Part shown: piece after piece, positions 44,536 to 53,946 of the stretch
Numbering within the stretch: position 1 is the stretch's first letter
Layout of the letters: every line of letters begins with the position of its first letter
NCBI RefSeq assembly: GCF_013366925.1
Contig: NZ_JAALDK010000001.1
Coordinates: forward strand, 2,735,089 to 2,799,088
Source: Paraburkholderia youngii
GTDB lineage: Bacteria; Pseudomonadota; Gammaproteobacteria; Burkholderiales; Burkholderiaceae
DNA: 64,000 nt
Direction of reading: 5' to 3'
Notes under the pieces: generated by a model
Told to the model about the DNA's origin: nothing
What the model saw: only the letters and a program-made list of their open reading frames with translations
The model's database searches: none
Translations under genes and position numbers: made by a program

Positions 44536-45591
44536 ATGAAACCGTCCCAATTCGCCAAAGGCTTTCAAGCACGTCCTGACACGACTAGCAGTGAAAAGCG
44601 CACCGCACTCGACCGTCTGAATGCGATCGACGGCCTGGTTAAAAATGACGCGAAAAACTCCGCGATCGCCGGGCGTCCGATTCCGGCCGTCGTGCCGTCG
44701 CGTCTGCAGGACGCCGAGATCCCTGATCCGGACAACGAATCGGCGGCCTACCGCGCATGGCGGCTCGAGCACGGCTATCGTCCCGGCCAGATCATCGAAC
44801 TGGCGCTCAAGACCATCAAGCCAAGCCCGTTCAATCCACGGTACTTCTATGTGAAGTCGTCGATTGCCGAGCTTGCCGTCAATCTGGCGAAGCAGGGGCA
44901 GCAACAGGCGATTCACGTCATTCCCGACTACGACAACCCTGGCACCTACTTCGTCAGTGACGGCGGCCGACGCGTGCGCGCGCTGAAAGAAGCGAACAAG
45001 GAGTCGGTGAAAGCGATCGTCATCGATCTGCCAATCGGCATCCAAAGCTACAAGCTCGGCTACGACCTCAACGTGCAGCGCGACTCGCAGACCGTGTTCG
45101 ACAACGCAATCGTGTGGCGACGCTTTCTCGACGAGCGGCATTTCCAGAGCCAGAAGGAACTGGCCGAACATCTCGGGCTCGACGAATCGACGGTCGCAGT
45201 CGCGCTGTCCATCGCCAAGCTGCCGGAAACCGTGATGCAGGAGATGGTCGCGCGCCCTGACCGCTTCGGCTCGAACATGGCATACCAGGTCGGCCGCTAT
45301 CACACGGCTCGCGGCGCGGACGCGACGCTGCGACTGATCAACCGGATCCTTTCCGACGATCTGAGCACACGCCAGGTCGCCGACATCGTCAAGGGGCGCG
45401 CGACCGCGCAGGAAAGCACCAAACCGGCGGGCCGGCAGCGCTATGCGCAACGTCTGGAAATCAAGCTTGGTGGTGTGTCGGTCGGCGATCTGAAATCATA
45501 TGGGGACGACCGACTCGAGTTGCGCCTGAAAGGCCTCACGCGTGAAAAGCGTGACGACATCCTGCGGCAGATTGAGAAGATGCTGAAGTAA
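44536..45591 (+). CDS. parB: ParB partition protein
   Basis: A 351-residue ParB. The ParB/Srx CTPase region includes SPFNPRYFYV, GQQQAIHVIPD and SDGGRRVRAL; the helix-turn-helix is around QKELAEHLGLDESTVAVALSIAKLPE. The C terminus (RDDILRQIEKMLK) fits a dimerisation domain. It loads onto parS and forms the centromere complex moved by ParA. A terminator follows at 45599. Confidence 0.94.
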   Translation: MKPSQFAKGFQARPDTTSSEKRTALDRLNAIDGLVKNDAKNSAIAGRPIPAVVPSRLQDAEIPDPDNESAAYRAWRLEHGYRPGQIIELALKTIKPSPFNPRYFYVKSSIAELAVNLAKQGQQQAIHVIPDYDNPGTYFVSDGGRRVRALKEANKESVKAIVIDLPIGIQSYKLGYDLNVQRDSQTVFDNAIVWRRFLDERHFQSQKELAEHLGLDESTVAVALSIAKLPETVMQEMVARPDRFGSNMAYQVGRYHTARGADATLRLINRILSDDLSTRQVADIVKGRATAQESTKPAGRQRYAQRLEIKLGGVSVGDLKSYGDDRLELRLKGLTREKRDDILRQIEKMLK

Positions 45592-45598
45592 AACATGA

Positions 45599-45630
45599 GG
45601 GGCGGTGCGCTTGCACCGCCCCTTGTCTTT
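45599..45630. terminator. Terminator between convergent parB and repA
   Basis: A 10-bp perfect stem (GGGGCGGTGC and complement) with a GCTT loop, followed by TTGTCTTT. It separates parAB from the convergent replication gene. Confidence 0.85.
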
Positions 45631-45650
45631 CAAAGGCCGTTATCGACCCA

Positions 45651-47000
45651 TCAGGCCGCGCGCGACTGGTTAAGGGTGAAGGCGAGCAGATCGCCGTCGG
45701 TGGGTTCGCCCCAGGTCCTGCGCGCGAGCCAGTCGAAGAACGCCGTTTCCACGATCTTCGAATCGAGCCCGCGACGCCGCCAGTCGTCGCGCATGTGCGT
45801 GCCGAGCCCCGGCAATTCTTCTTCCTCGAACGATTGCCGTGCGATATCGCGCTCCGACTCCCCCTGTTCGTTGTACAACTCGTAGGCCTGCTTGCGACGG
45901 TAAGCCGAGTATTCGCCGAGCAGACGCGCCTTCAGATCGTCGGCCGGCGATGCCATGGCCTTGCTGGTGCCGCCACCAGCCGGCAGCGCCTCGACCGGCG
46001 GCGCATAGCCCTTCTTCAACGCATCCTTGAACAGCGCCGGCGCGCTACGCACCGGCGGCAGCGACGTGCTGCGCATCCGCTGCTCGGTCATCTGCAACGC
46101 GGCGCGGATCCGGTTCTCTTCGCTGTCCGCGTAAAGCGTCTGCGCTTCCTTCAGCGGAATGCCGATCTTCACCATCCGGTCGACCAGCGTGCTGTCGAAC
46201 ACGTTCGGATGTTCGTCGAGCGCGAGCATCGGCTGCTTGCGCTCGGTCACGCGGAACTGGATTTCGGCGACGCGCCGACCCTCGCGATGCTCGATCAGTT
46301 CGACGAAAATGTTCGTGACCGCGTTGACTTCGGCGATGGCCGGGCGCAGGTAGTCGCGCTTGAAATACTTGTACTCGCGCTTCGCCTCGTCGCCGGCTTC
46401 GGTATCGGGCGTGCCCGACAGAATCGGCCGCCACCATTCCCAGGTCTCGCGCATCGTCAGATGGCTCGGGTTGGTCAGGTAGCGCACGCAGATCTCGTAG
46501 AGCGCGAGGCCCGCGCTGCTGCGCAGCTGGCTCTGGAACTGCAGGCTTAGCCGCGCATACTGAACCGGATCGAGCAGCTTCTTCTTGATCTTCGGCGCAA
46601 ACGAAAACTCGACCCAGACGCGACGCGTGGTCGGATCTTCGAGAATTTCCGCGTCCGCGATCAGCGTCGAAATACCCCATTTGCGGCCGGGCTTCTGACT
46701 CGAGGTGCCGGTGCTCCACTCGACCTGCACCGACACCATGCGCCGCAGGTGCTCCTTGACGAGCGCGGTGTCATTGGAATCGAACGCGGAATTAGCGACG
46801 ATGTCGGACAGCAGCGCCCGATAGGTGTCGCCCGATTCATCCGCTTGCTGGGCCACCGCGAGCAGAACGTTAAAGAGCTTGCGCGTGAGCAACGTGATCT
46901 TGCCGCTCTTGGGCTGGATCGCAATTGCCTCGACGGCTTTGCGCAGCTCAGCCGAGCTCGGGCTGACAACATCGGTCTTTTTCGCGCGCTTCGTGGCCAT
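45651..47000 (-). CDS. repA: Replication initiator RepA (Rep_3 family) of a secondary chromosome
   Basis: A 449-residue initiator. The N-terminal winged-helix part contains RKLFNVLLAVAQQADESGDTY and FAPKIKKKLLDP; the second winged helix contains LYEICVRYL and YFKRDYLRPAIAEVNAVTNIFVEL. The last 100 residues are a helical tail. It should bind the iterons upstream of its own gene and open the origin. The ATG at 47000 has no good Shine-Dalgarno; a half iteron (CCCTCACCTC, read on the minus strand) lies just upstream of it and suggests self-repression. Confidence 0.92.
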   Translation of the reverse strand: MATKRAKKTDVVSPSSAELRKAVEAIAIQPKSGKITLLTRKLFNVLLAVAQQADESGDTYRALLSDIVANSAFDSNDTALVKEHLRRMVSVQVEWSTGTSSQKPGRKWGISTLIADAEILEDPTTRRVWVEFSFAPKIKKKLLDPVQYARLSLQFQSQLRSSAGLALYEICVRYLTNPSHLTMRETWEWWRPILSGTPDTEAGDEAKREYKYFKRDYLRPAIAEVNAVTNIFVELIEHREGRRVAEIQFRVTERKQPMLALDEHPNVFDSTLVDRMVKIGIPLKEAQTLYADSEENRIRAALQMTEQRMRSTSLPPVRSAPALFKDALKKGYAPPVEALPAGGGTSKAMASPADDLKARLLGEYSAYRRKQAYELYNEQGESERDIARQSFEEEELPGLGTHMRDDWRRRGLDSKIVETAFFDWLARRTWGEPTDGDLLAFTLNQSRAA

Positions 47001-47122
47001 GCGTCGAGGTGAGGGAGGGGATTTCGCGAGAGCATACCGGCTGTGGTGATACGCGTCTATAGCGCGCATCTCACCATTGCCGGTGAAGCGAGTTTACGAA
47101 GCGCACCTCACCTCGAGCAAGT

Positions 47123-48580
47123 CCCGAAAACCCTCACCTCGCCCGCGCGCCACGAGGATCGGGCTCTCCTTGCCGGTCGCGGCGTTTGCGAATCCAGCCC
47201 GTTTCGCTGCGTACCGGAAGGGGGAGCACCTGATCCCGAATCTTCTCACCTCAAAAATTTTCGCGGATTTTTCGGGACGTCGTGTAAACGGACGGTGTCT
47301 GGAGCCGGTGGGACTTCGTCGTGCGGCCTCGCGACGGTTTCGTCGATTCTCGCGTGCTGCCGGGCGACGCAAACTCCGCATCAATAAATGGAATTCACGC
47401 ACGGTATCGGACCCGCGGCGCGACGGGGGCGAGCAACGTTCGACTGCGCGGCGCCTCTACTGACGACTCAACCGGCACCGCCGAGACACCCGCCCCCGTT
47501 AACCATCGTTTGCGACTTCGAGCTTCGACCGAACTGCCGTAGAAGGGGAGACGAGCCGTAGGCAAATCCTCACCACTCCGGTGCTCCCGAAAACTCTCAC
47601 CGCAGCACCGCCGAACGGGACAACACGACACGTGTTTGTGTCGCGCCAGTACCGCATTTCCCAAATGTGATCTCCTGAAAAGCCTCACCTTTGAGGCTGC
47701 TGGAGGTCCAAACGTCCCTGTCCTGAGAACTCCTGAAAACCCTCACCTTTGCTGTCGGAAAGGAAAAATTTCCATAATTTCAATAGCTTGCGCCAATTCC
47801 ACCGAATGTTCGAACCGGGGGTGTCCCCGTAAAATCTCACCTTAAGCCGGCTTTTTCGCACCGCAGTACTTTTCATCGCCTTCCACAGACCTCCCGAAAA
47901 GCATCACCTTTGCGATCAGAGACCAGGTATACCTACTCCCGTCAAGTGCCATCAGCCGGGCATCTCCGGCCCGCAGCCTCCATTTCGGTCCCGAATTTCC
48001 TCACCTTAACGCTCAGAACCAAAGCCAGAGTGTCCCGAAAAGCCTCACCTTCGGCGAAATCGCCGGCTAAACCAGCTCGCGGATCCGCCTCATCAGCCGC
48101 GCCCCGAATCCCCTCACCTTTCCAATCGCGAGCGATTCCAGCCAGGCGGTCTTTTGGGTCGTCGACGCGTGACAATTCATCTTCGCTCCCGTAAAACCTC
48201 ACCTCAGCGGTCTGGATGCTCAAAAAGAAAGCAAAACTGGCCACCGGGCCCCGAAAAATCTCACCTTCGTTTCATATTCTCTCCCGCCAGCGCTCACCTA
48301 AGGGGTTAACCACCCTAAAAAAGCCCCCAAAAACCACGCTCGCGAGCGTCCCGAAAACCCTCACCTTGGTGGCCCCCGAACCGAATGGGTACTTTTGAGG
48401 GCTGTCGGGCGCTTCACGGTCATGAGGTCCCGCAAAACCTCACCTTTGCCCGAACCCCACGTATACGGCGTTTCCTGAACCCGCTCACGTTCCATCCCGG
48501 ACCCGCTCACCGAGTTCCCCGAACCTCATCACTCGAGTTTCCCGCAGACCCTCACCAAGTCTCCCGCAAAGCTTCACCTT
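47123..48580 (+). repeat. Iteron array, about 20 copies of CCCGAAAANCCTCACCTT
   Basis: Copies start at 47123, 47235, 47586, 47674, 47732, 47826, 47893, 47990, 48034, 48103, 48188, 48250, 48283, 48350, 48429, 48474, 48496, 48518, 48541 and 48563, all in the same direction. The right half CTCACCTT is most constant. The copies at 48283, 48474, 48496 and 48518 are degenerate. The last five are spaced 22, 22, 23 and 22 bp, near two helical turns; earlier gaps are irregular (44-350 bp). Confidence 0.93.
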
Positions 48581-48605
48581 GCCGGGCTGAAAGCCCCGCC
48601 AGACA

Positions 48606-48672
48606 AGGGTTTGACGTGGCGTTAACGTTTTTAACAAGGGTTCAAAGGTGTTTACTTTTATTACTCTCAAGC
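48606..48672. other. AT-rich stretch beside the iterons, candidate unwinding element
   Basis: The stretch contains GTTAACGTTTTTAACA and TGTTTACTTTTATTACT, unusually AT-rich for this genome. It starts about 26 bases after the last phased iteron, the position expected for origin melting. Confidence 0.55.
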
Positions 48673-48964
48673 CTTGGACCCCGCGAGTCCCGTGAGACAC
48701 GGGTCTTACAACCCACAGCCACCGGTGATCAATCGTGAAACAGTGCGCGATCCCGGAAGAATCTAACAAAGCGCTTCTAATACAATGGCTTATTGGCTAT
48801 TCTTCGTTTTGTTTCACGATAAAAAAGGCACGGACGTGTTTACTATCGCGATTTGCCTGCAAAACTCCGCCTGTATACCGCAATCCGTCCGCCACTGATA
48901 AATCGGTAGCAAACACTACGTAAATTGTTATGATCCATCCAATTCGAGCCACATCGAGGTAAAC

Positions 48965-50194
48965 ATGAATCTGGATCAGGAGCGGCAAGCCATTCGCAAT
49001 GAGCTTGAATCGATGCGTGCGCAGGGCGTGCGCCGCCAGGATCTTTCACTGCATGCATGCAAACGGCTCTTTTTCGATCTCGGCATCCGGCCATCGATGG
49101 CGGCCGTGCGCGATCTCACGCAAACCGGCAGCGCGAGCGACATCCCGAAAGACATCGATCATTTCTGGGAGCGCATCCGCAACGTTTCGCGGGTCAAAGT
49201 TGGAGCAGGCGCAATACCGAAGGCACTTGAAGATCGCGCCGGCGAACTGCTGGGCGCGCTATTCGAAGAAGCGGTCGTGCAGGCCAAAGCGTCGCTCGAT
49301 GCCGAACGTGAAGAGATCCGCGCGCAGATCAGCGCCGCCGAAGTTCGCGTACGCGACGCCGAAATTCGCCGGGATGCGGCCGACGACTCTATCAGGCGCA
49401 GCGAAGCGCGCGCCGAAGCCGCGTGGGAGCGGGTTCGCGCGCTCGAAGCTCAGTTATCGAGCGCGACTACGCACGGCAGCGTTCACCTTGAAGGTATGCA
49501 GGCAACCACGCGCCGGCTCGACCAGGAAAACGAGGCGCTGCGGCAACGGCTCGAAAACGAACAAGCCACCAATGCGGCGTTGCGCGACCGGATCGACGCG
49601 TTGCACGTCGAATTGCGGCAAAGCACCGAGCACTATGCGCAGCAGATCAAGGATGCGGTCGCCGAAGCGGAGCGGCGGGTCAAGCCGATGCTGGTCGAAC
49701 TCGATTCGCTGCGCAGCATGGCCGCGACGTATCAGTCAGGCGTGCGCGACGCGAGCCGCAAGGAATTCGAGTTCATTCAGCAGATTGCCGCCGCCAAGGC
49801 GCGCGGCGACCGGCTCGACGCGCAGCTGCGCGAGCAGTCGGACGAAGTCGATGCGCTGACCAAAGAAGTCGCCGCCCTGCGTGGCCAGCAGGGCATCGAT
49901 CCGGCCATCGCCGTGCTGCTTTGCTCGCTGGTCACCGAGGGGCGGCTCACGAGCAAAGAGTTGAGCATGATCGGCACCGCGGCCGACGGCCACGTGACGC
50001 TGCCCGCGCGATGCCCGAAATGCGAGGAAGGTGAACCGGAGCTGTCGCAGGTCGATCACCGTTTCGAATTGTTGTGCCCGGAATGCGAGCACTCCTCCGG
50101 ACTCGGCGAATCGCGGCTCGCGGCGGTGAACCAGTTTCTGTCGAACGATGCGTCCACCGCGCCGTCGTCCCGCTCCGTGCACACGATCCGTTAA
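48965..50194 (+). CDS. KfrA-like DNA-binding coiled-coil protein with C-terminal zinc ribbon
   Basis: A 409-residue protein. The N-terminal 100 residues match the KfrA_N DNA-binding domain (QERQAIRNELESMRAQGVRRQDLSLHACKRLF, seen in parts). Residues about 100-325 are a long coiled coil rich in Ala, Glu and Arg. The end has CPKCEEG and LLCPECEH, a four-Cys zinc ribbon not usual for KfrA. KfrA proteins help plasmid maintenance by forming DNA-bound filaments. Its position beside the origin and next to iterons suggests a role in replication or nucleoid structure of this replicon. Confidence 0.82.
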   Translation: MNLDQERQAIRNELESMRAQGVRRQDLSLHACKRLFFDLGIRPSMAAVRDLTQTGSASDIPKDIDHFWERIRNVSRVKVGAGAIPKALEDRAGELLGALFEEAVVQAKASLDAEREEIRAQISAAEVRVRDAEIRRDAADDSIRRSEARAEAAWERVRALEAQLSSATTHGSVHLEGMQATTRRLDQENEALRQRLENEQATNAALRDRIDALHVELRQSTEHYAQQIKDAVAEAERRVKPMLVELDSLRSMAATYQSGVRDASRKEFEFIQQIAAAKARGDRLDAQLREQSDEVDALTKEVAALRGQQGIDPAIAVLLCSLVTEGRLTSKELSMIGTAADGHVTLPARCPKCEEGEPELSQVDHRFELLCPECEHSSGLGESRLAAVNQFLSNDASTAPSSRSVHTIR

Positions 50195-50227
50195 CCAGAA
50201 ACGGCCAATCCAACGGAAAAACCGTCA

Positions 50228-50269
50228 AAGGTGAGGAAATTCGGGAGCGTAAAGGTGAGGTTTTTCAGG
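50228..50269 (-). repeat. Two inverted-orientation iterons beyond the kfrA-like gene
   Basis: AAGGTGAGGAAATTCGGG at 50228-50245 and AAGGTGAGGTTTTTCAGG at 50252-50269 are reverse complements of the origin iterons, spaced 24 bp. They overlap the 3' end of the recombinase gene. Confidence 0.88.
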
Positions 50270-51353
50270 GCTCGCCGGCTCCCGTTTGCCTCGTCAAACG
50301 CCCGTCACGCCGGGGCTCGGCCAACGGCGCCGCCGCCGGATCGGGCTCCTCTGTCGCGGGCGAATCCTGCTGATCAATCCACGTTTGCCACGCGCGGTAC
50401 AGCCGGTTCGCGGACACCGCCTGCACGAAGCCGAGCCATTGACCGACCTGTTCGGCCTCGACTCCGCTTTCGAAAAGGTCTGCCGCAAACGTGTTGCGCA
50501 AGGTCTGCGGACTCGCGCGCGATTGGCGCGATGCGGCAATTCCCGCTGCGTCGACGAGTGCATCCACCGCGCGCAGCATCGTGGCCTTGTGCATCGGCCT
50601 GCCGGACGGCGACGCGGGAAACACGAGATTGCCGGCCAACTCCGTTAGCCGACGTTCGGCGAGCCAGGCGTCGAGAATCGCCGTTGCGAACGGCGCGAGC
50701 CGTGTGCGCCGCGTCAGCACCGGATTCGGCGACTCGATCGTGACCCACGGCGAGCCCTCTCTCACGCAACTAACCGTAAGCGCTCCCGCTTCGCCCGTCT
50801 TCAGTCCTCCACCCAGAAACACGGCGATCAGCGCGCGATCGCGTCGCTCTCTCCAGCGCTGTGCGGTCGACAACGCCGGCAACGGCGCGAACAATCGCGC
50901 GATCAACGCTGTGCGTTCCGCATGCGTGAGAAACCCGGTCGGCTCGTTGTCGCGAGCATTGCGCCACGCGGCTTGCCCATCCTGAGCAATGAAACGCGCC
51001 GGGTTGGTCGACGCCGATTCGATCTCGCGCACGTGATCGAGCACCCGCTCGATAAGCCGTAAATAGCGGACCCGTTGCGTTTTGCGGATCTCGAGGCCGG
51101 CGACGAATTCGGCGATCGCGGGCGTGTCGACCGTCGCGAGGCTTTGTTGCCGCGCGCCGAGCCAATCGAGAAACTGCCCCCACTGCGCCTGATAGACCAA
51201 CGCCGAAGAGCGACGGAAATGCTGCTTCGCGAGCCACGCATCGAACGCGACCTGCGGGTCGCGACGCCAGTCTTCGCGTTGCTGATCGAACAGATCGGTA
51301 GAGGGCGCGGGACGGGGAACGGGGTCGGACAGATGGGGAGGTGACATGGGCAT
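50265..51353 (-). CDS. Tyrosine-recombinase-like protein with altered catalytic residues
   Basis: A 362-residue protein with a SAM-like N-terminal domain (about residues 35-130) and a recombinase fold (about 140-325). The expected catalytic Arg in GLRxxE is Lys185 (GGGLKTGEAGAL). The HxLRH box reads QTLRN (283-287), so only Arg286 remains. The LGH box reads LGF (307-309). The candidate nucleophile is Tyr319 (NRLYRAW). It may bind DNA without recombination. Its place next to the origin and convergent to the kfrA-like gene suggests a replicon-maintenance role. Confidence 0.8.
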   Translation of the reverse strand: MPMSPPHLSDPVPRPAPSTDLFDQQREDWRRDPQVAFDAWLAKQHFRRSSALVYQAQWGQFLDWLGARQQSLATVDTPAIAEFVAGLEIRKTQRVRYLRLIERVLDHVREIESASTNPARFIAQDGQAAWRNARDNEPTGFLTHAERTALIARLFAPLPALSTAQRWRERRDRALIAVFLGGGLKTGEAGALTVSCVREGSPWVTIESPNPVLTRRTRLAPFATAILDAWLAERRLTELAGNLVFPASPSGRPMHKATMLRAVDALVDAAGIAASRQSRASPQTLRNTFAADLFESGVEAEQVGQWLGFVQAVSANRLYRAWQTWIDQQDSPATEEPDPAAAPLAEPRRDGRLTRQTGAGEP

Positions 51354-51461
51354 CCTTCTGTTAGTTGCTCCGTTCAGTCCGCGTATTGTAGGCGCTCACC
51401 GCAGCACGGCCGACTTCGAGGAACGGATGACAATCCGAGCCATTCCGACATGGCGCCGCCA

Positions 51462-51860
51462 TCAGCCGCCCCATGCCCGGGCGCGCTTCAAAGGCGCATC
51501 GACCGGCCGTGGCAGCGCCGCGCAGCGCGCGGCTTCCTCGTACGCATTGACGGCAAACGCAAAAACGGCGGGCAAAGCATTGGACGTGCCGAAATCCACG
51601 CTGTCATCGGTTTCGGGATAAGGCAGATCGGACGGGCGCTGGAACAGCCCGAGCATCAGCGCGTCGTGCCGGCTGGCAAAACCGAGATCGGCCAGCGCCT
51701 CGGCTTCGATGGCATGGAGCAGACGCCACGTGAGCGGCACCTGCTTGACGATGTAGCGCCCGGCGATGCTGCGCACGATATGTTCGAGATCGCGCGCGGC
51801 GGTCTGGTAGCGCAGCGCGGCGAGCGTTTGATCGGTAGGGTCGGTTTTCAGGTTGTTCAT
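51462..51860 (-). CDS. Hypothetical protein under LexA control
   Basis: A 132-residue soluble protein. It is mostly helical: TLAALRYQTAARDLEHIVRSIAGRYIVKQVPLTWRLLHAIEAEAL in parts, then HDALMLGLFQRP and an acidic stretch. No signal peptide, membrane segment or known motif is seen. The ATG at 51860 is only 23 bases from a perfect LexA box (51884-51903), so it should be induced by DNA damage. I do not recognise the family. Confidence 0.75.
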   Translation of the reverse strand: MNNLKTDPTDQTLAALRYQTAARDLEHIVRSIAGRYIVKQVPLTWRLLHAIEAEALADLGFASRHDALMLGLFQRPSDLPYPETDDSVDFGTSNALPAVFAFAVNAYEEAARCAALPRPVDAPLKRARAWGG

Positions 51861-51883
51861 TCTCGGCTCCAATCGACACCTGA

Positions 51884-51903
51884 TACTGTACAAACATACA
51901 GTA
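51884..51903 (-). promoter_or_regulatory. LexA (SOS) box
   Basis: TACTGTACAAACATACAGTA fits the CTGT-N8-ACAG consensus perfectly. The inverted repeat extends to 11-bp arms (51879-51908). It overlaps the expected promoter of the gene starting at 51860. Confidence 0.9.
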
Positions 51904-51927
51904 TCAGGCGCAACCTGGCCGAACGGC

Positions 51928-52575
51928 CTAGCCGTGAATCACCACTAGCAGCGCCTTCGCCTCGCTCTTGCCGACGTTGCGGATCGCGTGCGGTTCATCC
52001 GCGACGTAGCGCGCAGTGTCCGCGACCTTGAGCCGCTTCGTCGCGCCGGCCGCCTCGATTTCGATCGAACCGTGCAGCACGGTCAAATGCTCGCGCGTGC
52101 CGGGCTCGTGCGCGTTCGACACCAGTGCCCCGCCAGGCTGCAGCGTCAGCTCGTACCACTCGAACTTGCCGGCCAGCTCGATGGGGCCCCACACACGCAA
52201 CTGGTATTTCGCTTCATGACCGCTTAGCGTAGGAATATCGTGCGGTCCCGAAACGGCGATCGCCTCGGGCGACTTCGGCGGCGCAAACAACGAATCGAGG
52301 CTCACGCCGAGCGCGTTGGTCAGCCGCCAGGCAACCGCGATCGTCGGATTGGCCTTGTCGCGCTCGATTTCCGACAGCATCGATTTCGACACGCCGGCCG
52401 CTCGCGACAGATCGTCGAGCGTCATGCGCCGCTCGGCGCGCAGCCGCTGAATCTGCTCGCCGACGCGCGGCGGCGCCGCAATCGCCGCATTCGGCGGCAA
52501 TGCCGCGCTAGCGGGGGTGGACGCCGCAGTGGCCGCGGCGCGGCGTGTACCCGAACTTGCCATTTCCTGACCCAT
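51928..52575 (-). CDS. XRE-cupin transcriptional regulator
   Basis: A 215-residue regulator. An Ala/Pro-rich start of about 38 residues precedes an HTH_3 domain (IQRLRAERRMTLDDLSRAAGVSKSMLSEIERDKANPT, seen in parts) and a C-terminal cupin (residues about 130-212; PGTREHLTVLHGSIEIE). Such proteins sense small metabolites such as amino acids. It is divergent from kbl-tdh with a 137-bp spacer, so it probably regulates threonine breakdown. ATG 52563 is an alternative start. Confidence 0.88.
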   Translation of the reverse strand: MGQEMASSGTRRAAATAASTPASAALPPNAAIAAPPRVGEQIQRLRAERRMTLDDLSRAAGVSKSMLSEIERDKANPTIAVAWRLTNALGVSLDSLFAPPKSPEAIAVSGPHDIPTLSGHEAKYQLRVWGPIELAGKFEWYELTLQPGGALVSNAHEPGTREHLTVLHGSIEIEAAGATKRLKVADTARYVADEPHAIRNVGKSEAKALLVVIHG

Positions 52576-52712
52576 CGTTTAGAGTTGTTCGATATATCGG
52601 ATTTTAGTTCGGAAAAACGAAAAAATCCGATAAAGCTGACAACCGACTATAACAGGCCGCCCTTCCCGCGCCCAAGCGAACGCGGGCGCCGTCACCCTCA
52701 GGAGTCCCGTTC

Positions 52713-53918
<1,206 letters not shown>

Positions 53919-53946
53919 TCGCCGCGTGATTGGAACGGAGAAGCAG

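Larger units (their letters stand above)
47001..48964. other. oriC2: Replication origin region of the secondary chromosome
   Basis: About 2 kb without a supportable gene, between repA and the kfrA-like gene. It holds 20 directly repeated 18-bp iterons (47123-48580), an AT-rich stretch after them (48606-48672), and a second AT-rich stretch (48755-48930) near the kfrA-like start. Several frames are open but consist of iteron translations. I found no clear DnaA box within it. Confidence 0.88.

Noticed and set aside
43807..45450. 547-codon minus-strand frame opposite parA and parB
   Set aside because: It is a shadow frame. parA and parB are confirmed by motifs and ribosome sites.
47123..48580. 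CRISPR array
   Set aside because: Repeats are 18 bp, degenerate, irregularly spaced (22 to 350 bp) and next to a Rep_3 initiator. There are no cas genes. They are iterons.
48735..48923. 62-codon gene upstream of the kfrA-like gene
   Set aside because: It is in AT-rich origin-adjacent DNA without a ribosome site or family; stop-free length is within chance.
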